Shown: positions 11,162 through 22,698, counted from the stretch's first letter. The stretch: 64,000 nucleotides of DNA from Bradysia coprophila (GCF_014529535.1 NW_023503408.1:434001-498000); one strand, 5' to 3'. A program made the numbers and translations. Notes: generated by a model from the letters alone, not told the origin.

Positions 11162-11512
11162 TTACATCGAACTGATGCAAATTCCTTTATGAAGAGAAAA
11201 CAAAACCACATTAACTTCACTATTATTCACAATTATTTTAACATTTAGATCAATTTTGCCGTTGAATTTAATGATCAAAATTTTGCTGGCCAGCATTTTA
11301 GATGAGACACATAAATAAACAAACGTCTGATAATTATCATGACAAGCACACAATATGTTTTTGAAGACAATAGAAGCGATGACGGACGTAGGGTGGCTAA
11401 ATGTACAATTATATTTTACGTTCTTTTGTATGTTGAGACGTACTGAACGCTTTCCTATATCGTTCACTGATACAAAACATCTTTTTTCAAACTCAAACGG
11501 TTTATATTGCAT
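11162..11512 (-). CDS. Conserved 116-codon open frame in right arm, unknown product
   Basis: Inverted counterpart of the frame in the left arm, differing at two residues (Met to Asn in the CHDxY segment, Arg to Gly near the C terminus). Reading direction is again toward the element centre. Unrecognised; its conservation may be a by-product of arm homogenisation. Confidence 0.25.
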   Translation of the reverse strand: MQYKPFEFEKRCFVSVNDIGKRSVRLNIQKNVKYNCTFSHPTSVIASIVFKNILCACHDNYQTFVYLCVSSKMLASKILIIKFNGKIDLNVKIIVNNSEVNVVLFSLHKGICISSM

Positions 11513-11751
11513 AAAGGTACTCTTAATTTAGAAGCCTGATGTAATAATTAAAAACCAAGAGAAAATGTAACCAAAACCAAAATTTAGTTTATCCACCCTA
11601 TATCACATTTTGAAATCGTGACTGCAGCGCCGTCATTGTGACCGTTGTGTTAACTAAATTTTAATTTGTGGATTCCATTGTTGTGGGATAAAGTGTGGGT
11701 TAAATAAGATTAATACCTTTGGAAAACCCGAAATCTAAATTTCCTCGACTG

Positions 11752-12410
11752 TAACAAGGAATGAAACAGCTTCGAGTTTTGTGTTAAAATTGTTATAAAG
11801 TCTTATTAAATTGTGCAGGTCTTAGATGTGTTCTTATTTAATAAACCCCAATTTGGCCGTAAAATCGTAAACTTTACTTTGTGTTTGAGTGATTTGTTTT
11901 CGTACATAACTCATTCGGCTGTTGCTTTTTTTAAAGAAAACTTAAATAAATTTGATAATGTAGTAGGCAAAGTATCTAAATTAATTATTTTCCACTAATT
12001 TGTCACAATTTTTAATTCATAATTCAATCCTTAAAATTTGTCATTCCAAAAATACATTGCTCGTACGCATACACAACCGCAACCAACAAACGTCAATCGG
12101 TTTTCATTGTCTTGTTAGATTTTTTGTTTTTGCCTAAATTAAACCAGAGAGCTCTCAATATTTCCGAAATTGTTTCATTAATTCGATTCAACAAGTGTTT
12201 TTAATTTTCTTGAAGTTCGCATTAGGAAAGTGCCATTAAAATCAACAAATTGAAAACAAAAGACAATGGAGCCATTTTCATGAAATTTATGCTAGGCAAA
12301 TATGTGAATCGTCCAAATTTGATCATGTGCACCGCATTGTTTGCGAAAAGTGCTTTTGGACGACGTTTACTGCTGTGACGTTTACAATCAACACAAACGA
12401 AGAGGTCGCT
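11752..12410. other. Intergenic, nothing recognised
   Basis: AT-rich sequence with only short, unconvincing open frames and no terminal-repeat structure that I can see. Confidence 0.4.
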
Positions 12411-12414
12411 GAAC

Positions 12415-12990
12415 ATTCTTCTTCTTCTTTTTCAGCCTGTTTATATCCACTGCTGGATGTAGGCCTCTCCAACTTCTTTTCATTTCGTACGATCCATTGC
12501 CATTTGCTGCCAGTTTGTACCTGCAATATTCTTAATTCCGTTTGTCCATCTCTCTTGACCTCTAGCTCGTCTTTTATATGGTCGCCAGTTCATGATCTTT
12601 TTGGTCCAACGTTCGTCTGTCCTTCTTGCAATATGTCCCGCCCAGGTCCATTTCAGAGTTGCTATTCTTTCCATGACATCAACGACACTGGTTTGTTGTC
12701 GAATCCATTGATTCGTCATTCTGTCTCTGAGTGTTATTCCAAGCATACTCCGTTCCATGGCTCTTTGTGTCACTCTCAATTTATCTTCGGATGCTTTCGT
12801 TAAAGTTAACGTTTCCGCTCCATAAGTGAGCACTGGAAGGACACAAGTGTCGAAAACTTTGCGTTTCAGACTATTATTCATTTTGCTTTTGAAAATTAGT
12901 CTGAGTTTTCCGAACGCTGCCCATGCAAGACCAATCCTACGTCTTATTTCTGCAGTTTGGTTGTCCAGACTTCAGTTTATGTCCTAGATA
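12415..12990 (-). pseudogene. RTE-type LINE 3' fragment
   Basis: On the minus strand the frame reads through KVFDTCVLPVLTYGAETLTL, TNQWIRQQTSVVDVMERIA and WAGHIARRTDERWTKKIMNW, the C-terminal part of RTE-like endonuclease/reverse transcriptase ORFs. Upstream, IGLAWAAFGKLRLIFKSKM-like sequence is still readable in the same direction. It ends in a GAA-repeat tail (TTC-rich on the plus strand at 12417-12432). It is 5'-truncated. It faces a very similar copy at 14268-14725 in inverted orientation. Confidence 0.8.
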
Positions 12991-13042
12991 TACGTAGCTG
13001 TCGACTCGTTCAATGACAGTGTCACCAATTTTGATTTCTGGC

Positions 13043-13390
13043 CGCCAGTTAAAGGCTACACTTGTAAATGATACGTCAAATGAAAGGTATTTAGAATACC
13101 GATCGACAAAAAAAAAGTTTATGGAAATTGGATGACCGACGCGTTTGTTAGACCCCTTGGTGTGAACTAGGTGCAGGGCGGCAAGCCGTTTTTGCTTGTA
13201 GGTTGGCCAAATTTGAACGTATTTGGATGGATTGTGCTTTATTAGATACGTATTGACCGTACCAATCAGAGAAAAAAAAGTTCATAAAATTCGGTTCACC
13301 GGAGCGTGAGCTAGGTCTCTTGGAGTGAGCTTATATGAGGCTACTCGGCCGTACAGTGAAGGTGGTGTTTTTTGTTAATATCTCGAGTAA
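13043..13390 (+). mobile_element. Decayed HINE-like fragment
   Basis: Shares blocks (GGCTACACTTGTAA, ACCGATCGACAAAAAAAA, GACCCCTTGGTGTGAACTAG, GAGGCTACTCGGCCGTACAG) with 55225-55560, inside the diverged HINE copy. Both ends are missing. Confidence 0.55.
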
Positions 13391-13785
13391 AATTTGAAGA
13401 AGTCACGGTGTACTGATGAAGAGTCTGAAGAATCTTTCAGAATGTTGATTTCGTGTCGATCTTTCGAATCCCACGATGAATGCGTCGTCCATTTGTTCGG
13501 GAATTTTTTGTGGTTTTCGACCGTTAGCTGCCTCATCGTTATCGGTGCCTCACCGAAACCTGACTTCTTGTACGCATTGACGACGCAGACGATTTGTTTT
13601 TACGATGGTGTCTCATTCGGTTCAAGGTTTGGATTATCCATTAAATTATACGAAATTTTCTTCGGTTTCTTTTCGTTTAAAAATTGTTCAATTATCAATT
13701 TTTTCACCGCTTCAGATACTTTTTTGACCATATCTGCAGTGGCTAAAGATTTCTCATTACCAAATTGTATTTTTTCTTCTCCATA

Positions 13786-14005
13786 TCATAAAACTTACTG
13801 ACATATTTCTGGCCAAGACATTCTTTAAATCGATTTTTCACCATGAAGCCATGATGGCTCATTTTTTGCCAAATGGAGAAAATTGTAGATCTGGTTGTGG
13901 TCTACATTTTTCTCCATTTGACCAAAAATGAGCCATCATGGCTTCATGGTGAAAAATCGATTTAAAGAATGTCTTGGCCAGAAATATGTCAGTAAGTTTT
14001 ATGAT
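13786..14005. repeat. ~220-bp palindrome
   Basis: Two ~107-bp arms (ATCATAAAACTTACTGAC... and its inverse) are almost perfectly complementary around a centre near 13895. No target duplication was identified, so it could be a hairpin MITE or an inverted duplication. The stretch 14005-14266 that follows holds an unrecognised minus-strand open frame. Confidence 0.75.
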
Positions 14006-14267
14006 TCTTTCATTGAACTTGTTATTCCAACAATTTTCTAAGATATTGTTGGCCTTCTTATTGTTCGCTGCACTATCATATAAACGATCCATTTCTCGGT
14101 CAATCATGGATGCAATATTGGGTCTTAATAACCCCGATGTGAACCGGACAAAATAACCACGGCCTAACGAACATGGTATTCCGACATACGTACTGCAAGG
14201 GGGATACTCCCCCTTGACCACCCATAGCGGGGCTGCCGCCCCTCGACCCAGCTTTTTTCTTTTTAAG

Positions 14268-14725
14268 ATAGTTTTCGACACTTGTGTCCTTCCAGTGCTC
14301 ACTTATGGAGCGGAAACGTTAACTTTAACGAAAGCATCCGAAGATAAATTGAGAGTGACACAAAAAGCCATGGAACGGAGTATGCTTGGAATAACACTCA
14401 GAGACAGAATGACGAATCAATGGATTCGACAACAAACCAGGGTCGTTGATGTCATGGAAAGAATAGCATCTCTGAAATGGAGCTGGGCGGGACATATTGC
14501 AAGAAGCACAGACGAACGTTGGACCAAAAAGATCATGAACTGGCGACCATATAAAAGACGAGCTATAGGTAGACCACCAGAGAGATGGACAAACGGAATT
14601 AAGAATATTGCAGGTACAAACTGGCAGCAAATGGCAATGGATCGTACGAAATGGAAAGAGGTTGGAGAGGCCTACATTCAGCATTGGATAGAAATAGGCT
14701 GAAAAAGAAGAAGAAGAAGAAGAAG
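14268..14725 (+). pseudogene. RTE-type LINE 3' fragment with (GAA)n tail
   Basis: Encodes IVFDTCVLPVLTYGAETLTL through NWQQMAMDRTKWKEVGEAY and ends IQHWIEIG-stop. This is followed immediately by (AAG)n/(GAA)n, which looks like a genuine RTE 3' terminus. The 5' boundary near 14268 is abrupt, consistent with 5' truncation at insertion. It is very close to the inverted copy at 12.4-13.0 kb. Confidence 0.85.
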
Positions 14726-14734
14726 AATATTTTC

Positions 14735-14929
14735 GTATTTTTTATTGGTTGTATCTTCGAAAGGAATTCCAGCAAACATTTTATTAATTAACACCTCGGT
14801 GGCGTCCTGTTCTAATTTAATGCCTTCTATGAATTTATATATATCTGGATGAGAAATCCCAAACATTATTTTGATGGCATTATGCCATGCCTCGACGGCA
14901 TTATTGGTGCGAGGAAACAGTTCTAACAA
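14735..14929 (-). pseudogene. MULE-type transposase C-terminal fragment
   Basis: The minus-strand frame begins MLELFPRTNNAVEAWHNAIK and continues HPDIYKFIEGIKLEQ. This TNN-x-EAWHN ... HP-x-I-x-KFI pattern is typical of the end of animal MULE transposases with FLYWCH fingers. Only about 60 codons remain, abutting the RTE tail. Assignment is from pattern memory. Confidence 0.5.
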
Positions 14930-15707
14930 ACAGTTCTAAGAGCAAAAGTTCCCGGTTGATATGTACGCTAGGGTTGTGCGATGGTTCGGGGATCAGGATG
15001 GAAGGGGTCCACAAAAAATTCTTACCATCCCTAGATGTCAAAAAAAGATTTAAATTTTTTTAAAAATTCATTAACAACTTGCGCAAATTCACTGAAGCTG
15101 AATTTGCGACTACTGGTAAAATCTCATATTTCGACCTCTACCAACAATATGCTGCGAGATATTTTTTGTCGTAATTAGTGTTTTTCTACTAATTAAAGTC
15201 CAAAAAAACAGAAAATGTTTAAATTGGAAACATTTGGCTGAATCATTATGTTTGGTGTGTCGTCAAAGTTCACCAACTATGAAAAATTGAGTAATTTTAA
15301 ACATGAAAATTTTATAATCTCCATAGAAAATTATTCGATTATTGCTCAGATGGGCTTAAATTCTTCGGAATGTTGCCGGCGTTCCAAAAAAGAAGAGTTT
15401 TTGAAAATCGTCTGTGAAATGCGTGTGGTGTGACTGTTTGTTTTGCCCAAAACTGACGCAAAATTCCTCAACGGAGAAAATCGATTTTTTTGAAAACATT
15501 GTTTTTGCCTCAAATAATTCAATTTAAAGTTTCTGGTCACTTTACAAGTTTTCAAAAAAATCGATTTTCTGCGTTGAGGAATTTTGCCTCAATTTTGGGC
15601 AAAACAAACAGTCACACCACACGCATTTCACAGACGATTTTCAAAAACTCTTCTTTTTTGGAACGCCGGCAACATTCCGAAGAATTTAAGCCCATCTGAG
15701 CAATAAT

Positions 15708-18169
15708 CAGGCCCGGACTGGCCATATATGGCAACTAGGCAAAGCACAAGTGCGCTTTTTGGATTTTGCGCCTTTTCAAAAATAAAATGTACTATTGTAT
15801 CGCCTGTCTAGATTATCATATTATGAATTGTAAAAGGCGCTAATTGTAATTTTTATATTTTTTCGTTCAAAAACGCGAAAATTTTCGCCTTCGGCGCTAA
15901 TGAAAATAGTTCTTAAACCTTCAACGGAATACAGTTTCACCTTCGATTTCAGGCGCAATAAATGAGTTTTCTTTAGGTGCTTGCGTCGTAGGGGCTAATT
16001 TAAACGTGTAAATACTTCGTCTACTTGATTTTGAACAAGCCTAATTTTTGACAGAACGTGTAGTTGCACAAAAATTAGCTGCGGTTGCACACGATAGAGG
16101 TTGCACACAAGTTCTGACAATAGTTTCGGCAACTGAAGTGATCTGAAGTTAAGCTTGTAATCAATTTCTTTTGATTCTCCTAGTTCAATTATACGATCTG
16201 CGAGTTGTTGAACGTTAGTAATTTATAGTTACTCAAGCTATATTTGTTGGAAATTAAAATTTCGATGTGATTACAATTTCAATCTAACGAACCTCAGGAA
16301 TTTTATCAATCAACCATTTTTTGATAGAGGTAATTACTCTATTACTTTTGGTAAAAAAATATATTTTTAATATAATTATATAATCTTCCAGATGAAAAGA
16401 CCAATATTACTACTACTAAAAATAATAAGAAGTTCATTCTTCAGTACAAACTCTTTACTTCGCTTAGAGTCTTCTCTGATCATTATGATAAAATTTGGTT
16501 CCAAAAATTTTGAACTGTTAATTTCAGTGCCTATATTCGCGAAAATATTTTCACGAATTTTCTCAAATTTTCACGATTTTCTCAAATTTTCGTGAATTTT
16601 CGCAAAAAGTTTTTTGTGAAAATTTTAGAAAATCGCGAAAATTTGAGAAAATTTGTGAAAATATTTTCGCGAATATAGGCACTGGTTAATTTCAACAAGA
16701 AGTAGGACTTTTTGGATGGGTCAGATTCTTTGACTGACTGTCTGAATTTCGATTTTGGTTACCTTAATTGAAAATGAAACCCATTGAACAGAACAATCCG
16801 TTTTTATTCCATACAAAGAAACACCAAGAAATCATTTCGAGAAATTTTTTAGGAATAATTCCTAGATTACTACTCAGATGTTTTCCTCGTCGAATAACAA
16901 AGTTGGAAATATGTTGAGAATTACTCAAGGTATCAAGTGACGAGGCAAATTTTCTGTCGGGAATAACTCCGAGTCACAAGTCCGTCATAGCCCATCTTCG
17001 AACTTCACATCGGAAATTTAAATCTCCGTCGTGTTATCAAAGAATTGCTAAATTCTGACAATCACATGATTATGATTTGCCTATGACCTATGCCTAGAAA
17101 ACAGTCAAAAAGAATCGCTAAAGTCAAATCGCAAAAAAAAAATTTCTTCAGAATTTACTTCAGACTTTGGCGTTTTATCACACTTTGGCGATTTTTCTTG
17201 GCGTTTCATTGTTTTTTGTTAACTTGTTAAATCACAAGAAAAATCGGCAATGCGTGAAGAAACGCCAAGAAAAATCGACAAATTGTGAAGAAACGCCAAA
17301 AAACGTGAGGAACGACCAATTTTCCATTCTTGGCTTTTCTTCGTCGATTCTTCTTGGTGTTTCTTCACACTTTTAGTTTTTTCTGGTGATTTAGCAAATC
17401 AACAAAAGATGATAAAATTGCTAGGATCTTACGAAGCGCCTTTATGTTACATTTTGTAAAATGATAAAATTACTGTGATCTCACGATACGATGTGCCTTT
17501 ATATTACATTTCGTAGAAGTATAAAATTGCTAGGATCGCACTAAACGCTTACGTTTTGTAAATGAATAAAATATGCTAAAGTGAGAAGAAACGTGAAGAT
17601 AAAAAAAATCATTTTGGTATTTTTTCACACCTCGACGATTTTTTTTGCGTTTGGTGATTCCTCTTGTCGATTGACCATTTTTTATTTATTTGTTACATCA
17701 CCAGAAAAAATCGTCAAAGTGTGAAGAAACGCTAGAAAGACAAATTTTCCATTCGTAGCTTTTTTCACATTTCTTAGCGTTTATTCTCTTTTCTGGCGTT
17801 TCCTTACACTTTGTCGATTTTTCTTGGCAATTTCTTTTTTTTGTGATTTGATATTGGAGATTCTTCACAGGAATACTAAAAAATTAATTGTACTCCAAAG
17901 CAAGTTTTCAATAAAATTTCAGCTTTGAACGGTTCATTAAAAAAAAATCGCTCGCTCTGCTCGCCTAGTATACAATTTAGTACTTTCAACAATTTCAACT
18001 GTAGCATAACAAACTGTATCCGAAATAATATATAGTATTTGTGCAAGTAACAGCTGAAAGGAAGCATATGCTTACATTCTTTCTAAATAATAAGTTTTCG
18101 TTTCTTGCCGTTTCTTGCGCCTTTTGGCTCATCGCACAAGTGCGCCTTTTGGGAGCCAGTCCGGCCCTG
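15708..18169. mobile_element. 2.46-kb non-autonomous hAT element
   Basis: Terminal inverted repeats CAGGCCCGGACTGGC and GCCAGTCCGGCCCTG match at 14 of 15 bases. Identical 8-bp duplications GCAATAAT flank it (15700-15707, 18170-18177), and joining the flanks restores the palindrome it interrupted. Subterminal GCGCCTTTT-like motifs occur at both ends. No hAT transposase frame is visible. The interior contains a nested MITE and decayed repeats. Confidence 0.9.
16525..16684. mobile_element. 160-bp hairpin MITE nested in the hAT element
   Basis: Ends CAGTGCCTATATTCGCG / CGCGAATATAGGCACTG with 8-bp duplications GTTAATTT (16517-16524, 16685-16692). The body is a palindrome of AAAATTTTCG-like words. 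Confidence 0.85.
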
Positions 18170-18604
18170 GCAATAATCGAATAATTTTCTATGGAGATTA
18201 TACAATTTTCATGTTCCATATTCACCGTTATTTACAGCAGCAGTTTCTGACATCACACAACGCCACTGAACGTCAGATTTATTCGTTTTGGCATAATTGT
18301 ACTGGTAGCCGTTGAACAATGCTGTCCGACCTTTCTTCTGATTAGCAATAAAGTTACAAACACCCAACATATTTCAACAATGACACTTTTACTTCGATAC
18401 CGATCACATCTAGTTCACATTAATCACATATAATCGCTCCAGCTAATCATACAAATCGAACAGTGACATTTACGTTTTGATGGGTTCACATTGTTCATAT
18501 TGAACATTGTGCATATCGAATTAACATCATTCATCCCAGCCGCAAAAGTACAGCAAAATGTTTTTGTAGCTACGTGGCACCTAGGCCACCAAATAAATGT
18601 TGCT

Positions 18605-19160
18605 TATGTGATCATAGGTCTTACAATAGCAATGTAGATCCATAGCAGAGCTTTCGGGCTGATTCCCCAATTTTTGCCGACCGCGGTTCGGCACCTCCAT
18701 AGGGTTGCAAACGCTTTGTGTATGCAGTATTTAAGGTGGAAGATCCAATTGAGTTTGGAATCAGGGATAATGCCCAAGATTTTAACCCAGTGGAAGAGCC
18801 CAGTCGCTTTGCTGAAAATAGTGGGAGCCTTCAACTTTTCTTTTCTTAGTAAAAAGTATTACCTGGGTTTTGTCGGCATTCACCTCCTGGCCGTGCTGGT
18901 TACACCACTTTTCAATTAATCTGAAAGCGGACTGCATAAGGTCGCATAAGGTACTAACGAATAAGCCTACTAGCAGAATGCAAAACTTTGCGAAAATCGT
19001 TAAGCACTTTAAGTAAACTATCTTTTACTAAAATGTAAAGCAGTGGTGGCAGCACTCCTCCTTGCGGACAGCCTTTATGGGCAACAATAATTATAGTGAC
19101 TGGGTCTAGCCGCGCTGTTGCACCCTGCTCTAGAACTTTTATCGGATGAATATATTGCAA
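18605..19160 (-). pseudogene. Jockey-like LINE reverse transcriptase remnant
   Basis: Reading leftward on the minus strand, KGCPQGGVLPPLLYILV (RT motif region with PQGG) is followed after a frameshift by KILGIIPDSKLNW...TLWRCRTAVGKNWGISP, the thumb-side segment of Jockey-like RTs. The FADD box is lost. It is truncated at both ends. Confidence 0.7.
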
Positions 19161-19725
19161 GGACAAAATCGTTTGAAATTTTGAGAAAAAGTTTTATACT
19201 TTACTCCAACGCGTTTAAATATTTACTTCAATCGAATATTGATAATTCAGTCTTAAAAGAGTTTTCTGATTTCTTTAAGGATACTTCTTCTATTCAAGGG
19301 TAGCACAAGTTGCGACAGACACTTATCAAATCAAAATTGTATTGTAAAAGACGTGCCTATAAATGCAGTTAACTTCCAGATACGCTACCGTCAATTCTCA
19401 ACTTCATTGATCAATTTTAATATATATTAAATGGAATTGGATCCCATTCAGGGGCGTATAAAATAGCAGTACATCTTTCCCCTGGTATTGTTTTTTTTTC
19501 GTGTGATAGGGAAGACAGTAACAATAACGCTATATTCTCACCAATTATAGCTGCTCTTAATAAATAAAGTAATCGGGGCATATCAGTTAAACATTTACGT
19601 TATAAAAGAGTCAAATTTATTGTGGTATTTGTAATTGGAGATAATTTAGGGCTCAATACAATCTTAGGTTTTGTTAAGTCTTTCAATGGGACCTATTTCT
19701 GTCGCTTTTGCAAAACTTCAAAAAG
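19160..19725 (+). pseudogene. Broken transposon-derived frame (unassigned family)
   Basis: With stops and frameshifts, the plus strand reads VIGDNLGLNTILGFVKSFNG and then a CRFCK knuckle. I associate this with transposase-like proteins of invertebrate genomes but cannot place it in a superfamily. A more N-terminal piece is readable at 19160-19300. No intact product. Confidence 0.35.
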
Positions 19726-19866
19726 TTGATTTTTCAAAACTATTGCAACAATTCAATCGGTAAATTTTACACGAAGAAAAGACACTTTTACTGAGAAATA
19801 ATTAACATTTCAACGAAACTTATTCAAAATCAATTTTAATCAAACTAGGAAAATAATCAAAAATTC

Positions 19867-20169
19867 TTATTTGCAACAGTAACATTTTCCCTGAATAGGT
19901 GCATTATAAGAATATCTACCGCCGCCACCACATTTTTTATCACGTGCTCGCCAATTATTTAGAAAACAATCGTTACTACATGCATTTGCAGCTACACCTG
20001 TTCCTGCTGCTGCTGAAGCACCGCCAGCAACTGAACCTGCAGCAGCAAGAATACCTACAATTGGTAAAATTGGTTCAGGTTCTGGCTGTGGCACCGGATC
20101 TGATAATCCTGGTGTTGCAATCAAAGTAACCAAGACAGCCATGATCATCCAACCGAAGGTGCACTTCAT
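19867..20169 (-). CDS. Small secreted cysteine-rich (defensin-like) peptide, paralogue 2
   Basis: 100-residue precursor with the same layout as paralogue 1: a near-identical signal peptide (MKCTFGWMIMAVLV...), Pro/Glu-rich propart, Ala/Gly linker and six-cysteine C terminus. Spacing is C-x3-C-x11-C-x15-C-x-C-C, one Gly shorter in the loop. The mature region differs at several charged residues (DKN to SND, Q to R, DS to DK) while every cysteine is kept, which suggests selection on the fold. The 5'UTR intron (20193-20264, GTGAGT donor) and TATA box are intact, so this copy looks expressible. Antimicrobial function is inferred. Confidence 0.8.
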   Translation of the reverse strand: MKCTFGWMIMAVLVTLIATPGLSDPVPQPEPEPILPIVGILAAAGSVAGGASAAAGTGVAANACSNDCFLNNWRARDKKCGGGGRYSYNAPIQGKCYCCK

Positions 20170-20358
20170 TGTGATAACTGTATTTTGTTGAACTGTTTAA
20201 ATTGAAAAATTATTAAATATTTTTTTAAAAGAAGAAGAAGCAGAACAGGATGTTAAAAACTCACTGATATTATTGATACTGATCGAATTTCAGCTTGTAG
20301 TCTTCTGATCTGGACTAAGAACTTGTTTGCTCTGATGATAATTGTAAGTGCTTCTCGT

Positions 20359-20367
20359 CCTTTTATA
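20359..20367 (-). promoter_or_regulatory. TATA box of peptide gene 2
   Basis: TATAAAAGG on the minus strand, in the same context as in copy 1 (AAGCACTTACAATTATCATC follows downstream after GACGAG). Confidence 0.65.
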
Positions 20368-20499
20368 CACGTATAAGCGTTGCCATAAACACGTGGCTTC
20401 ACTGTTATTTTACGCAAAAATAAATATTCATAATTGAAGTGAAATGTAATAAGAGTTCAGCTCACAGAACCGGTCCATCAGCTTCAACATTAGAAACGA

Positions 20500-20672
20500 A
20501 ATGCGTCGAAATGATGACAGTATAAGATATGGTTGTGTTGTGTTATTAGCATACTGTAATGCGTTCGAATAAGATGCATTCATTCGATGCATTATTAATG
20601 CATCTTATTCCGACGCATTCCAGTATGCTAATATCACAACCATATCTTATACTGTCATCATTACGACGTATT
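20500..20672. repeat. Palindrome upstream of peptide gene 2
   Basis: Same ~173-bp palindrome as at 8107-8279, with a few substitutions. Beyond it, homology with the copy 1 flank continues to about 20825 (CAAAAGCAAAATGATTCGAA) and stops. The next 300 bp (20830-21130) shows nothing recognisable. Confidence 0.8.
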
Positions 20673-21133
20673 GCTTTTCTACTGAAATTATTAATAATTC
20701 ATCATTGTAAACTCGGTTTGTAATCAACTATTATTATGTGTTCGGCGCTTGTAAGCATTTCTCTGCCTGAGCTGGTTTATTCATCGATATTCTTATTGTG
20801 ACTAGTACAAAAGCAAAATGATTCGAATTTTGAATAATTTATTGTTGCAATCATGAGAAACATATTTTATTTTCTGATAATTTTTTTTACAATCTGTGAA
20901 GCAGAATCTTATAAAAACTACTAATTTAATTTTAAAAAATTTTTTGGTGCGTATATATTTCCTGACTTCGAATTTAGAATTGGTCATGTCCTAATCGTTT
21001 CACTATATGATCATCCGAATGCATTTCCACAGCGCATGCCAAATGGTTGTTTTTTGTGTCAATTTTCCTTTTCTTGCACATGCTTGATTTGCTTCTGCGC
21101 CAGCTTTCTTAAATGTAAGTTACTGCTGGTCAC

Positions 21134-21268
21134 CAGTACCGGACTGGCTCAAAAAAGCCCTTGGGGCATTGTATGAAGAAATTTTTCGAGAGGCTATTTG
21201 TTGCCCTTTATTCATACAAAAATCAAAAGGCCTTTCGGGAATCGTCCCACAGGGCCATTACGGCACTG
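21134..21268. mobile_element. 135-bp hAT-type MITE
   Basis: Starts CAGTACCGGACTGG and ends GGCCATTACGGCACTG, flanked by CTGGTCAC duplications (21126-21133, 21269-21276). The terminus resembles that of the 2.46-kb hAT element, so the latter's family could have supplied the transposase. Confidence 0.8.
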
Positions 21269-21648
21269 CTGGTCACCGTATCTAAGCAAGTGGCATCCCA
21301 TACAAGACTTGTGACTTTCATCGAAGGTGATAAATTCCAGCCACCTGGATGTCTGTCATAGCTATAGGTTAATCCTGACAGCTCTAAGATCGATGGGAAA
21401 GCAGCCAATGACAAGACGCTCAAAATTAAATCATTCAAGTTGATATGTCGACAGAACGTTACGTTTTTCTTGATACAAGACCGAATCGCTCAAAAAACAC
21501 TGATAGTGGAAGTGTTACGCAAGTCCCTTTATACACTTACAAAAGAACTGATGTTGGTGGGAGTGACATTTACAGCTTCGACACTCAAAAAGAAAAGTCA
21601 AAAAGTTCGTGTATTCATGTTAGTGCCTCAGTGCTAGGCAAACATTTT

Positions 21649-22070
21649 TAGCCCCGTACGAAGTACAAAGGGGCTTATAGGATCACGGTGTCGTGAACTA
21701 CGGCCGCTACTCGGCCCTAAGTGTATTTTGCATATAACTCGAGTAAATTTCATCCGATTTTCCTAATTTTTGTTTCATTTCTAAGGTAATCGAAGGCCGA
21801 ATAGAATGTTGTTGAAAAAATTTTTAATTTAGGATTAATGTTACATTTGAAAGGAACGTCGTACGGGCCTTCGTAATTGCGCTATGCGCAATTTCTTAGA
21901 TGTACACATTTCATAATAATTTTACTCTACCTACATTTACGGTCGCAGTAGGCTCACGGTCAAATTAGGTCAACAGACGCATTAGGTTCACGTACGCAAT
22001 AGATATATGTGTTCGTACGGGGCTGCTGCGATTGAGCAAACGCTTCAACTGTTCTGATGGCTCGTTTTCT
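21649..22070 (+). mobile_element. HINE-like element, short internally deleted copy
   Basis: Begins TAGCCCCGTACGAAGTAC. It keeps one tandem-repeat unit and the 3' block (AATTGCGCTATGCGCAATTT hairpin, ACGGGGCT, TTCTGATGGCTCGTTTT). The microsatellite and most of the core are missing. Confidence 0.75.
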
Positions 22071-22698
22071 TTAAGATAGCAAATATTGTGAAATTTGTGA
22101 AAAGAAAAGTTCATCGTACCAGTATATCTGAAATTTTTTATAAGTTTCATTAACATTCGGTTAGATCAGTCAGCTGAACTCATTTGAATTTGTACACTCT
22201 AATCAAATCCGACTAACGTCTTAATCAATACTACTTGAAAGTGATTGTACACATTTAAGCGTTCTCTCTTATCTAGCTTCGACCGAATTATTCGCATTTG
22301 TTTTAGAAAAAAATGACATCAATGGAAAATTTTTGGGTTTTTTTCGAACGGCCCGGTCAGATCCGGCCGTGCTCGGATCGGTTTGGGCCACAAATTGGTC
22401 GGCCCAGTTTAGATCGGACTTTAAAAATGAATTTCGAGCAGCGCTTCGGGGGGGGACGGGCTTCAAAAAAACGGCATGCACATGTCTAGAACAAATTAAT
22501 GAGCTTCGAAGCGATTTCATTTGAATATTAATTGAATTTCTGTCGCATAATATTGTAAGTATATTTGACATATGATCAAAGCGGATAACATTTCCGCATT
22601 ATCCGATTCAGTATGGTTTACTTAGATCATCGAAAACTGTGTCTGGGCTGATGGTTGACAGTTCCGGGGGAGTCCTGAGAGACAACAGTTATTTACGT
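22071..22698. other. Intergenic, nothing recognised
   Basis: Contains a locally GC-rich stretch (22345-22470) with overlapping short frames on both strands that match nothing I know. Confidence 0.4.

Larger units (their letters stand above)
8624..11751. mobile_element. 3.1-kb foldback element with ~790-bp inverted arms and TA target duplication
   Basis: The arms (8624-9408 and 10954-11751) are nearly identical in reverse complement. Outer ends read CAGTCGA...TCGACTG flanked by TA on both sides, the Tc1/mariner signature. The central ~1.5 kb holds a nested hairpin MITE and degenerate repeats. No transposase is recognisable, so this is probably a non-autonomous long-TIR element. Each arm contains the same open frame, annotated separately. 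Confidence 0.7.
15300..18216. repeat. Foldback palindrome interrupted by a hAT element
   Basis: The left arm (15300-15500) and right arm (15549-15699 plus 18170-18216) are complementary. They share GATTATTGCTCAGATGGGCT, GAATGTTGCCGGCGTTCC and CACACCACACGCATTTCACA. The right arm is split at GCAATAAT by the 15708-18169 insertion and resumes exactly after it. The mirrored short open frames here are two strands of one palindrome. Confidence 0.8.

Noticed and set aside
13859-14302. 147-codon minus-strand frame spanning the palindrome
   Set aside because: Half of it is one arm of the palindrome; no recognisable domain, so not annotated as a gene.
15346-15699. Two mirrored 69-codon frames ending RRQHSEEFKPI
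   Set aside because: They are the two arms of one foldback repeat read on opposite strands.
22269-22571. 100-codon minus-strand frame in a GC-rich patch
   Set aside because: No known motif, no splice or poly(A) support, and an equally open frame on the other strand.
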